From: Gammaproteobacteria bacterium AqS3
GTDB taxonomy: Bacteria > Pseudomonadota > Gammaproteobacteria > MEIF01 > AqS3
Reading direction: 5' to 3'
Assembly: GCA_001750645.1 (NCBI GenBank)
Contig: MEIF01000024.1
Coordinates: 1-32,058 of the forward strand
DNA length: 32,058 nucleotides
Shown here: piece by piece, positions 6,872 to 14,021 of the stretch
How the letters are laid out: every line of letters begins with the position of its first letter
How positions within the stretch are numbered: position 1 is the first letter of the stretch
The notes under the pieces: generated by a model
What the model was told of the DNA's origin: nothing
The model's database searches: none
The model's input: only the letters and a program-made list of their open reading frames with translations
Program-made: the position numbers and the translations under genes

Positions 6872-8962
6872 TCACTTCCGGCGGGGCTGTTTGAGGCTGT
6901 AGGGCGGCAGAATGCCGAGCATTTTCTGGCCGTAGCCCTTGTCGCTCAGGCGCATGTCAAAGACGCAGATGTCGCCGCGGTCGCTCTCGGTGCGCAGCAG
7001 CCGCCCGCAGATCTGCTTGAAGCGCAGCGCCGCCATGGGGATCTGCCGCTCGCTCCAGTTGCCCCATTCCCTGCGCTCCTCGTCGTAGTCGGGGTGATGC
7101 TTGTAGTGCGCCTCCCAGCACTGGTTGACCGGCTCGGCGGGGCTTTCGAACGGCAGGCGGATGACCAGGATGCGGGTGCATTGATCGCCCGGCAGATCCA
7201 GCCCCTCGGCCAGGCTGCGCAGGCCGCAGAGCACGCTCGGTGCACCGTCCCGGACCCGCTCGACGTGCTGCCTCAGCAGGACGTCGAGTGTCTCCTGGTT
7301 CTGCACCAGCACGGCGTCCCGCCACTCGGGCAGCCCCTGCAGATAGGCGCTGATCTGCTCGAGGTCTTCCCTGGAATTGCAGATCATCAGCCGCCCGCCC
7401 TCGCCCGCCAGATAGCCCGGCAGCAGCTGGAACAGCTCGGCCATGTAGTCGGCCTTCCGCCCGGTCGGGGCGCGCACCTGCATCGGGACGATCTCCAGGG
7501 TCGCAGCGGCGGCGTGGTCGAACACCCCGCCGAAGGTGCACAGGTCGGTTTCGGGGTTGATGTCGTCCTGCAGGTGCAGCCCCTCGACGAGCGACTGGAA
7601 GCCGTCCGAGCTCTTCAGCGTCGCCGATGTCAGCACCGGGCCGAACTGCAGCTGGCTCCAGATCTGCTCGCGGATGGCCTCGGGGACGGTCATCGGAATG
7701 CAGTTGATGCCGCGCTCGGACGCACCGCCTGCCGACAGCTCGGAGACGCTGCGCGCCTGGCGGGTGAGCTCGGCAAAACCCGCAGCCAGGCTGTGCAGAC
7801 CCCCGATGACCTCCTCGCAGCGCACCAGGCTGATCAGCGTATCGTCCTGGCCTCTTTCGCCCGGGTCGTCGGTGCGCTCGTCCCTGAGCTTGTCGATGAC
7901 CTTCAGCTGCAGCCACCCCAGCAGCTTGGAGCGCTTCAGCTGCAGCAGCAGCTCGGCGAACACCTCGCGCGATTCGCCCATTTCCTCGTCGGGGAAGACC
8001 TGCTGGTCGGCGCCCAGCCCCTGCAGCCAGGCGACCACGGGCAGCATCCACTGGCTCACCTGCTTCTCATACTGCTGCGCCCGCTCGACGTGCTCCCGGG
8101 TGATGACGTCCCCGCCCATGAGCCCCTGCAGGATTTTCGGCAGCTGCTCGAGGGCATCCTGAACCTGCCGGACGCTCAGGCCGATGCTGGAGTGGCTGCA
8201 GATCTTTTCGGCCAGCGAGTGCGCCTCGTCAATGACCAGCGCGCAGCGGTGCGGCTCGGGCAGCACCGAGCTGCCGCCCAGCTCAAACCAGTGCGAGATC
8301 AGAAAGTCGTGGTTGACGATGATGACGCGCGCCTCCTGCAGGTCCTTGCGCGAGCGCCTCAGCGGACAGGCCGGCTTGGAGCGGGTGCTGCAGTTGCGCA
8401 TCGGGCACTCGAGCGAGGTGCTGGAAAGCCTCGGCCCGCTGTCCCCGGGCAGATAGGCCCCCTCGGGCGGGCTGTCGAGGTCGCCGTCCCAGTGCCCTGC
8501 GGCCACCGCCTCGTGCAATTGCGTGTACGTCAGCGCCGCAGGGGTGTCCGCGGCCTTTTCAAAGTTCTCCGTCAGTCCCCGGGACAGCGCCAGCCTGTCG
8601 AGGCTCTGCATGCAGACGTAGCGCTCGCGCCCCTTGCCCAGGGCGACGGGCAGGTCGCCCAGATCCATGGCGTCGAGAATGCGCTCGACCTCGGTGCGCA
8701 GCTGGTTCTGCAAGACCACGGTTGAGGTTGAGATCACCAGGATGCGCTCGTCGTCCTCGCGCAATTGGCGCAGCACCGGAAAGGTGTAGCCCAGGGTCTT
8801 GCCGACGCCGGTCTCGGCCTCGACCACCAGGGGGGCGCCGCGCCGGGCGGCATCGGCGATGTGGCGGATCATCTCGAACTGCGGGGCGCGCTCCCGCCGA
8901 CCGTCGCCGAGCCTTTTGAGCAGCTCCAGGTATTCCCCGTGTAAGTCAAGATCCGCCAACAT
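6872..8962 (-). CDS. dinG: DinG/XPD-family ATP-dependent 5'-3' DNA helicase with Fe-S cluster
   Basis: A 696-residue superfamily 2 helicase. Visible motifs are Walker A AETGVGKT (residues 49-56), the DEAH box VIDEAH (243-248), and motif VI QICGRLLRTESDRG near the C-terminus. Four cysteines between the Walker motifs (Cys117, 186, 191, 199) match the 4Fe-4S ligands of DinG and XPD helicases. DinG unwinds R-loops, D-loops and forked DNA and helps at replication-transcription conflicts. The length fits E. coli DinG (about 716). The start at 8962 has only a weak CAGG ribosome site. The helicase sits among lipid genes. The only plausible functional neighbour is the small protein with the SSB-like tail at 5423-5872. 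YoaA is an alternative within the same family. Confidence 0.92.
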   Translation of the reverse strand: MLADLDLHGEYLELLKRLGDGRRERAPQFEMIRHIADAARRGAPLVVEAETGVGKTLGYTFPVLRQLREDDERILVISTSTVVLQNQLRTEVERILDAMDLGDLPVALGKGRERYVCMQSLDRLALSRGLTENFEKAADTPAALTYTQLHEAVAAGHWDGDLDSPPEGAYLPGDSGPRLSSTSLECPMRNCSTRSKPACPLRRSRKDLQEARVIIVNHDFLISHWFELGGSSVLPEPHRCALVIDEAHSLAEKICSHSSIGLSVRQVQDALEQLPKILQGLMGGDVITREHVERAQQYEKQVSQWMLPVVAWLQGLGADQQVFPDEEMGESREVFAELLLQLKRSKLLGWLQLKVIDKLRDERTDDPGERGQDDTLISLVRCEEVIGGLHSLAAGFAELTRQARSVSELSAGGASERGINCIPMTVPEAIREQIWSQLQFGPVLTSATLKSSDGFQSLVEGLHLQDDINPETDLCTFGGVFDHAAAATLEIVPMQVRAPTGRKADYMAELFQLLPGYLAGEGGRLMICNSREDLEQISAYLQGLPEWRDAVLVQNQETLDVLLRQHVERVRDGAPSVLCGLRSLAEGLDLPGDQCTRILVIRLPFESPAEPVNQCWEAHYKHHPDYDEERREWGNWSERQIPMAALRFKQICGRLLRTESDRGDICVFDMRLSDKGYGQKMLGILPPYSLKQPRRK

Positions 8963-9122
8963 CGTGCTGCCTGGCTGTGTGCCGGTGCGCCGCCGCAGGT
9001 GCCGCTAGGAGATGACGATCAGGCTGACTGGGCGCCGGTGCGACGCCCTGCCCCAATGTCCGGATCCCCTCAGGTGCGTCACTCGGGACAGCCTGTGCGA
9101 CCCCAGCCCCCGCAGAGCGCCC

Positions 9123-9896
9123 TCAGCGGGGCTGCATGCGAATGGCGCCGTCGAGCCGGATGACCTCGCCATTCAGATAGGGGTTTTCGACAATGTGCCG
9201 CGCCAGCAGGGCGAATTCCGGAGATTCGCCGAGGCGCTTGGGAAACTGCACCATCTCGATGAGCGGCTGCTTGACCTTGTCCGGTGCGCCATTCATCAGG
9301 GGGGTGTTGAAGATGCCGGGGGCAATGGTGCAGACGCGGATGCCGTCCCTGGCCAGGTCCCGGGCCATCGGCAGCGTCATGCCGCAGACCCCGGCCTTGC
9401 TGGCGCTGTAGGAGGACTGGCCCATCTGACCGTCAAAGGCCGCGACCGATGCGGTGTTGATGACCACGCCGCGCTCGCCGTCTGCGTTGAGGGGTTCGTT
9501 TTTGACGATGCGCTCGCAGGCCAGGCGGGTGACGTTGAAGGTTCCGAACAGGTTGATCTCGATGACGAACTTGTATTTGTCCATCTCGGCGGCGCCGTTG
9601 CGCCCGACCACTTTCTGGGCGAACCCCAGGCCGGCGCAGTTGACCACGACGCTGAGCGAGCCGAACTTCTCGTAAGCCAGGTCAATCGCCGCCTTGACCT
9701 GTTCGTCGTTGCGCACGTCGGCGATTGCGTAGGCGGCATTGTCGTCGCCGAGTTCCCCGACTGCCGCCTTGCAGAGGTCTTCGTTGAGATCGAGCAGAAC
9801 GACCTTCATTCCCTGCTCGACAAAGTGATTGGCGCTGGCTCGTCCGAGACCCGAAGCCCCGCCTGTGATCAATGCAACTCGACCCGAAATATCCAT
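9123..9896 (-). CDS. SDR, 3-hydroxyacyl-CoA dehydrogenase type 2-like
   Basis: A 257-residue classical SDR with TGGASGLG (residues 11-18), NCAG, Ser150, Tyr163 and Lys167 (SSYSASKAG), so the full catalytic set is present. The overall sequence and length match the HSD17B10-like type 2 3-hydroxyacyl-CoA dehydrogenases, which oxidise 3-hydroxyacyl-CoA (including branched 2-methyl-3-hydroxybutyryl-CoA) with NAD. The ATG at 9896 is preferred to the upstream one at 9920 because a GGGAG site lies 8-9 bases before it. It follows hemH by 48 bases on the same strand. TATAAT at 9944-9949 overlaps the hemH stop codon and could give it a separate promoter. Confidence 0.88.
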   Translation of the reverse strand: MDISGRVALITGGASGLGRASANHFVEQGMKVVLLDLNEDLCKAAVGELGDDNAAYAIADVRNDEQVKAAIDLAYEKFGSLSVVVNCAGLGFAQKVVGRNGAAEMDKYKFVIEINLFGTFNVTRLACERIVKNEPLNADGERGVVINTASVAAFDGQMGQSSYSASKAGVCGMTLPMARDLARDGIRVCTIAPGIFNTPLMNGAPDKVKQPLIEMVQFPKRLGESPEFALLARHIVENPYLNGEVIRLDGAIRMQPR

Positions 9897-9943
9897 GGTG
9901 TTTTCTCCCGCAATCCGCACTCGGCGGAAATTTTGACGGCGGG

Positions 9944-9949
9944 ATTATA
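9944..9949 (-). promoter_or_regulatory. candidate -10 box overlapping the hemH stop codon
   Basis: The minus strand reads TATAAT here, overlapping the TAA of hemH (9947-9945) and lying 47 bases upstream of the SDR start. No clear -35 element is seen. Confidence 0.25.
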
Positions 9950-10988
9950 TCGATGCAGGGGACGCACCCTGATCGGGGGCCGACAGTTGCTCCCGGACAA
10001 TGTCCTCGAGCACGTCGACCCAGGCCTCGCCGGCGTTGAGGCTGGGCACCAGCGCAAAGGACTCTCCGCCCGCGTCCATAAAGGTCTCGCGCAGCTCGAC
10101 TTCGACCTCGTAGACGGTCTCAAGGCAGTCGGCAGTGAAGGCGGCGGCGCACACCAGCAGGCGGCGCACGCCCGAGCGCGCCAGCTCGGCGACGACGGCG
10201 TCGCTGTAGGGCCGCAGCCAGCCCGAGCCGAGGCGCGACTGGTAGGAGATGCTCCAGGCGCTGTCGGGCAGCAGCAGCGTCTGGGCAATGCCCCGGGCGG
10301 TGACGCTGCAGCCGCTGCGGTAGCAGAACGGGACGCTGTCCACCGGACAGTCCCCGGGCATGCAGGGACGCCCGCAGCTGCGGCGCACCTGGCGCTCGGG
10401 CAGCCCGTGAAAGCTGAACAGCAGGTGATCCCACTTCCCGGTGCCCCAAATCGGCAGCACCTCGGCGCGCCAGGCCTCGATGAAGCCCGGGCTGTGCAGC
10501 AGGTCGTGGACGAAGTGCAGGGTCGGGATGTTGTCCCAGCCGGCCAGAATGCGCATCAATTTCTCACCGACCGAGCCCGAAGTCGCCGAGGCGTACTGCG
10601 GGTAGAGCGGCAGCACGAGCAGCCGCTCAATGCCCTCCTCCCGCAGCTGCCCGAGCACCTCGTGCATCGAGGGGGAGCCGTAGCGCATGGCGAGATGACA
10701 CGGGAGGTCGTCCCCCAGCCTGTCCTGCAGCACCCGCCGCAGGGCCAGGCTGTGGTGCATCAGCGGCGACCCGGAGATGTCCCCGGCGTCCCAGATCGCC
10801 TGATACTGCCTGGCAGAGCGCCCCGCCCGCAGCGGGGCAATCACCCCCAGCACCAGCAGCGCGCGCAGCGGGGCCGTGATGTCGATCACCCGCCCGTCCA
10901 TCAAAAACTCGCTCAGATAGCGGCGCACCGCACTGCGTTCGGGGGCGTCCGGCGTCCCCAGGTTGATCAGCAATACCGCCGACTTCAC
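9945..10988 (-). CDS. hemH: ferrochelatase with a cysteine-rich insertion
   Basis: A 347-residue ferrochelatase, inserting Fe2+ into protoporphyrin as the last step of haem synthesis. It shows INLGTP at the N-terminus, the active-site His194 in FSFHGLPER, QSRLGSGWLRPY, and the acidic segment ADCLETVYEVEVELRE. Between the His motif and the next helix is an insertion carrying five cysteines (205, 209, 214, 222, 227). This is reminiscent of ferrochelatases whose [2Fe-2S] ligands lie in an internal segment. The GTG at 10988 is chosen because it overlaps the stop of the upstream membrane-protein gene as GTGA, implying translational coupling. A longer reading from 11051 would lie inside that gene. 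Co-transcription with an ECF sigma factor is unusual for hemH. Confidence 0.93.
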   Translation of the reverse strand: MKSAVLLINLGTPDAPERSAVRRYLSEFLMDGRVIDITAPLRALLVLGVIAPLRAGRSARQYQAIWDAGDISGSPLMHHSLALRRVLQDRLGDDLPCHLAMRYGSPSMHEVLGQLREEGIERLLVLPLYPQYASATSGSVGEKLMRILAGWDNIPTLHFVHDLLHSPGFIEAWRAEVLPIWGTGKWDHLLFSFHGLPERQVRRSCGRPCMPGDCPVDSVPFCYRSGCSVTARGIAQTLLLPDSAWSISYQSRLGSGWLRPYSDAVVAELARSGVRRLLVCAAAFTADCLETVYEVEVELRETFMDAGGESFALVPSLNAGEAWVDVLEDIVREQLSAPDQGASPASI

Positions 10989-11302
10989 AGACGCCGGGGC
11001 AGTCCCAGCCAGAGCAGCAGCAGCGCCCCCAGGGCTCCGGCGAAGGCCCACGGCGAGGACAGGCTCACCTCCACGCCGGCCAGCATCAGCCAGGTCCCGG
11101 CCTCGCCCGGCGCCGGCAGCGCCAGCCCGGCGGACAGCACCATCAGGGCGAGGATGCCCAGGGCATTCTGGAGCTGGACGGTGCGGCGCACCCGGGCCAC
11201 GTCAATTCGCCTGACCCGCCGCAGGGTGCGGTCGATGAAGCCCTCGCTGATGCGGGCCGGGTAGATGCGTTCCAGGGATTCTGCGTACTGTCGTTCACTC
11301 AT
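10985..11302 (-). CDS. two-helix membrane protein in the ECF sigma operon, possible anti-sigma partner
   Basis: A 105-residue protein: a basic, Arg-rich cytoplasmic-looking N-terminus (residues 1-44), a transmembrane helix at about 46-64, a short loop, and a second helix at about 84-101. Its start overlaps the end of the sigma-factor gene by 8 bases, and its TGA overlaps the hemH GTG, so the three genes are tightly coupled. The position immediately after an ECF sigma gene suggests an anti-sigma or accessory membrane protein, but no zinc-binding anti-sigma (HxxxCxxC) motif is present. No family was recognised with certainty. Confidence 0.8.
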   Translation of the reverse strand: MSERQYAESLERIYPARISEGFIDRTLRRVRRIDVARVRRTVQLQNALGILALMVLSAGLALPAPGEAGTWLMLAGVEVSLSSPWAFAGALGALLLLWLGLPRRL

Positions 11303-11876
11303 GGTTGTCTTCCTCTTTTCCTCCGGTGCCGAAGTCCCGACGCAGACGGCGGCGCAGCCGGTGCAGCCGGACTTTGACGGCGCCCTCTGTGCTTCCCAGC
11401 ACGGCGGCGACCTCGGCCAGCGGCAGTTGCTGACTATAGTGCATCACCAGCAGCGCCCGTTCGTCGGGCTGCAGGGCGCTCAGAATGAGATTCCAGCGCT
11501 CTGCATCGCCCTGCCCCTCGCCCTCGCCCTCGCCCTCGCCCTCGACCGATTCATCGACGAGCAGGTGTTCGTCGATGTCCTCGCTCTGGGCGTAGAGCCG
11601 AAACTGCGGTGTGCGGGTGAGGGAGATTGCCGCGTTGCGGGCAATGCGGTAGATCCAGGTTGAAAATCTGTTGCGGTAATTGAAGCGGTGCACCTGCTGG
11701 ATCACTTTGAGCATGACGTCCTGGGTCACCTCCTCGCTGTCCTCGTGGTTGTGCAGCACCGCGCGCACCACCTGGTGCACGTAGGGGCTGTAGTACTCCA
11801 GCAGGCGGGTGCAGGCGGCGGGGTCGCGCCGAGCCACCCCCTCGAGCAACTCTCTCAGGTTGTCAATGTCTTGCAT
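11295..11876 (-). CDS. ECF-type RNA polymerase sigma-70 factor
   Basis: A 193-residue group 4 sigma factor with region 2 at about residues 23-88 (DAFxxTF-like core, FSTWIYRIARN at 71-81) and region 4 helix-turn-helix at about 128-182 (LAEVAAVLGSTEGAVKVRL). The linker carries five Glu-Gly repeats (112-121) encoded by a tandem hexanucleotide. It would direct RNA polymerase to a small regulon, normally under control of a membrane partner. Likely targets here are its own operon (membrane protein, hemH) and the divergent His-rich membrane protein, since the 121 bp between them has ECF-like promoter elements. The ATG at 11876 has a weak AGG site. Confidence 0.92.
   Translation of the reverse strand: MQDIDNLRELLEGVARRDPAACTRLLEYYSPYVHQVVRAVLHNHEDSEEVTQDVMLKVIQQVHRFNYRNRFSTWIYRIARNAAISLTRTPQFRLYAQSEDIDEHLLVDESVEGEGEGEGEGQGDAERWNLILSALQPDERALLVMHYSQQLPLAEVAAVLGSTEGAVKVRLHRLRRRLRRDFGTGGKEEDNHE
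11515..11544. repeat. five tandem copies of a hexanucleotide (ccctcg) inside the sigma gene
   Basis: Five perfect copies of ccctcg encode (Glu-Gly)5 in the linker between sigma regions 2 and 4. Because the unit is six bases, copy-number changes alter linker length without a frameshift. Confidence 0.9.
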
Positions 11877-11923
11877 AGGCCTGATACGTGCTTATGGCTC
11901 TCCCGGTTACCTGCACGGGGCGG

Positions 11924-11951
11924 TGTAACCCCGACCCCTCTGCCCTCGTAA
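11924..11951 (+). promoter_or_regulatory. candidate ECF-type promoter of the His-rich membrane protein gene
   Basis: TGTAAC at 11924-11929 and TCGTAA at 11946-11951 are separated by 16 bases, matching the AAC-containing -35 and CGT-containing -10 style of ECF promoters. The element lies about 47 bases upstream of the ATG at 11998. On the opposite strand TGTTAC (near 11954-11949) faces the sigma gene, so the 121 bp region could hold two divergent autoregulated promoters. This is pattern recognition only. Confidence 0.3.
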
Positions 11952-11997
11952 CACCGGATATCAGCGCGCCATTGTTTCACCATTCAGGAGAGCCGCC

Positions 11998-13086
11998 ATG
12001 AACAACCGACCCTATTTTCTCAGCGCCCATTCAGACCGGGAGGGCAAGTCCAAAGACAGGGACGGCGACGGCAAGCCGATCCTCGATGTCCAGGTCACCG
12101 ACGACGACGGCGAGGTCAAGACCGTCCTGCTGGAGCGCAGCGAGGACGGCCTGGTGCTGAGGACATCCGACGCCTCGGGCGAGCGCCAGATCGAGATCGA
12201 CGGCCCGCTCGGGCTGATCGTGCGGGAGGCGCTGCGGGACATCGACCTCGACGACTACCTCGACCGCCGGGAGCTGCGCCAGATCACCCGCGCCGTCAGC
12301 CGCGCCCGCAAACAGATGCCGCAGATCGAGGTCCGCGGCAGCGTCAACGAGCAGGGCGATGAGGAGGCCGAGGTGCGCGTCGTCATCTCCGGCGACGACC
12401 GGGGTCACGGACGCGGCAGGGGCATGCACAGAGACGGCCACGGCAGGGGCATGCACAGAGACGGCCACGGCAGAGAGATGCGCAAGGAGGCCAGGGAGCA
12501 CAGGAGGGAGCACCGCAAGGAGATGAGGGAGCGCAGGGAGGCGTTCCTGGACGGCGAGAACCTTGAAGAGCTGGAGTTTGTCGAAATGGTCGCACCGCCG
12601 GGAATGCACCACGGCCATCACGGCGGCCACCATCACGGATACCGTCGGGACGGCTTCCTCGATGATCTCGTTCCCATCGCCTTCTTCCTGCTCATCGGCG
12701 TCATCGGGTTCTTTATGATCAAGGCCCGCAGGGACGTGCGGCTGGAGCTGGCCAAGACCTCGCCGCAGACGCTGGCCGAGCTGGAGAACGGCGACAAGAG
12801 GAGCAGCAATTCGCTGCAGCGGGGCTATACCCTCACCGGCATCGCCGTCGGCCTGGCCGTCGCCTGGGCCATGACCAAGCTGTTTGACGCCTCGGGGCTG
12901 ATGTATCTGATCGGCGGCCTCGGCGGGGCGGGCATTGCCATGCTGCTGTTCTCGAACCGGCACCAGAACGGCAATGGCAATGGCGACGGCGGTGACGGCG
13001 GCGGTGACGGAGACTCCGGCGACTCCGCAGACGGCGGTTCTTCAGCCGGCGGCACCCCGGCCAACGCAACCGTCAAGCAGGACTGA
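11998..13086 (+). CDS. His-rich, repeat-containing three-helix membrane protein, divergent from the ECF sigma factor
   Basis: A 362-residue protein. Residues 1-134 are charged and soluble-looking. Residues 135-185 are very basic, with two GRGMHRDGH repeats and Arg/Glu/His-rich sequence. Residues 201-214 form a His cluster (HHGHHGGHHHG) that could bind Ni, Zn, Cu or haem. Transmembrane helices are at about 224-241, 278-295 and 300-318, followed by a Gly/Asp/Asn/Ser-rich tail (322-355). The helical C-terminal part resembles, from memory, small DUF6249-type membrane domains; I could not verify this. The ATG at 11998 has an AGGAGAG site. Divergence from the sigma - membrane protein - hemH operon suggests a role in the same metal, haem or envelope response. 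Confidence 0.8.
   Translation: MNNRPYFLSAHSDREGKSKDRDGDGKPILDVQVTDDDGEVKTVLLERSEDGLVLRTSDASGERQIEIDGPLGLIVREALRDIDLDDYLDRRELRQITRAVSRARKQMPQIEVRGSVNEQGDEEAEVRVVISGDDRGHGRGRGMHRDGHGRGMHRDGHGREMRKEAREHRREHRKEMRERREAFLDGENLEELEFVEMVAPPGMHHGHHGGHHHGYRRDGFLDDLVPIAFFLLIGVIGFFMIKARRDVRLELAKTSPQTLAELENGDKRSSNSLQRGYTLTGIAVGLAVAWAMTKLFDASGLMYLIGGLGGAGIAMLLFSNRHQNGNGNGDGGDGGGDGDSGDSADGGSSAGGTPANATVKQD
12415..12468 (+). repeat. two perfect 27 bp tandem repeats inside the His-rich gene
   Basis: Copies at 12415-12441 and 12442-12468 are identical and in frame, each encoding the nine residues GRGMHRDGH. Identical codons argue for a recent duplication. Further G/R/H codons on both sides suggest older expansion. 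Confidence 0.9.
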
Positions 13087-13097
13087 ATCTTCTGCCG

Positions 13098-13119
13098 GCC
13101 GCCCTCCCCGGGGGGCGGC
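13098..13119 (+). terminator. intrinsic-terminator-like hairpin
   Basis: GCCGCCC pairs with GGGCGGC around an 8-base loop, followed by cATTTCT. It starts 12 bases after the stop of the His-rich protein gene and lies before the convergent SDR gene. The stem is strong and the T tract is short. Confidence 0.5.
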
Positions 13120-13156
13120 ATTTCTGTGTGCGCCGGGGGTGCGGCGGGCGGGGAGA

Positions 13157-13894
13157 CTAGAGCGTCAGCCCCCCGTCGACCAGGATGGTCTGCCCGATGA
13201 CGTAGGCCGCCAGCGGCGAGGCCAGGAACAGCGCCACCCCCGCCATGTCCTCGGGCAGGCCGATGCGCCCCAGCGGAATGCCCCCGAGCGAGCGCGCCAG
13301 GCGCTCGGGGTGCTGGGTGGTGATTTTGGTCAGCTTGGTGTCGACCAGCCCCGGGGCAATGCCGTTGACGCGAATGCCCTCCGGCGCCCAGGCCTGCCCC
13401 AGCGTCCTGGTCAGTCCCACCAGCCCGGCCTTGGATGCGGCGTAGGCGGGGTTGCCCCGGGTGGCTCTGTAGGCTGCGGTCGAGCTGACGGTGATGACGC
13501 TGCCGCCCGCAGACTTGAGCCGGTCAAAGCAGGCCGTGCAGACCGCCTGAATGCTGCTGAGATTGACCTGGACGACGTGATTGAAGTGCTCCGGCTGAAA
13601 TTCCTGCCGGCTGTAGCGCACCGTGCCCTGGGACAGCACCAGGACGTCAAGGCGGTCGAGCTCGATCGGGGTGCGCTCGAGCGCCGCCGGCTCGGACAGG
13701 TCGACGCAGCGGTAGTCCAGACCGTCCAGATCGGAGCCCTCAACCCCGGCGAAATCTGCGGCCTGCGGGCGCGTCCCCCAGACCTGCACGCCGGCGCCAG
13801 CACGGCGAAAAGCCTGGGCAATGCCGTTGCCGATGCCGCTGCTGCCGCCGACCACCAGCACCTGACGTCCCTGAAAATCCAGTGCATCCCGCAT
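13157..13894 (-). CDS. SDR family oxidoreductase
   Basis: A 245-residue classical SDR. The cofactor loop is GGSSGIG (residues 16-22). The catalytic set is Ser137/138, Tyr151 and Lys155 (NPAYAASKAG). The usual NAG motif is replaced by LSQG (87-90). The C-terminal PLGRIGLPEDMAG and IGQTILVDGG are typical of 3-oxoacyl-ACP or 3-hydroxyacyl reductases of the FabG type. The ATG at 13894 is chosen over in-frame starts upstream because an AGGGGG site precedes it and the SDR fold begins there. It is divergent from the acyl-CoA synthetase at 14022. Substrate unknown. Confidence 0.86.
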   Translation of the reverse strand: MRDALDFQGRQVLVVGGSSGIGNGIAQAFRRAGAGVQVWGTRPQAADFAGVEGSDLDGLDYRCVDLSEPAALERTPIELDRLDVLVLSQGTVRYSRQEFQPEHFNHVVQVNLSSIQAVCTACFDRLKSAGGSVITVSSTAAYRATRGNPAYAASKAGLVGLTRTLGQAWAPEGIRVNGIAPGLVDTKLTKITTQHPERLARSLGGIPLGRIGLPEDMAGVALFLASPLAAYVIGQTILVDGGLTL

Positions 13895-14021
13895 CGTGAT
13901 CCACCCCCTGGCGAGCGATCCGGCATTGTAGTGCCGCCCTGCTAAACTCGCCGCCGGTTGCACACAGTGCAGCGATGGCGGCGGCGGTCGGTGCGGCAGT
14001 CGGACAAAAGGGGGTGGCAGC

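Noticed and set aside
7094-8725. A 543-codon plus-strand frame opposite dinG
   Set aside because: Low-complexity Gln/Leu/Val/Ala/Arg composition typical of the complement of a GC-rich gene; no ribosome site or domain.
8963-9122. Possible small gene or element in the 160 bp between dinG and the SDR
   Set aside because: No frame with a ribosome site and no repeat or hairpin stronger than expected for GC-rich sequence.
9012-11264. A 750-codon plus-strand frame across the SDR, hemH and membrane protein genes
   Set aside because: It spans the antisense of three clear genes and the gaps between them, with no domain; a compositional artefact.
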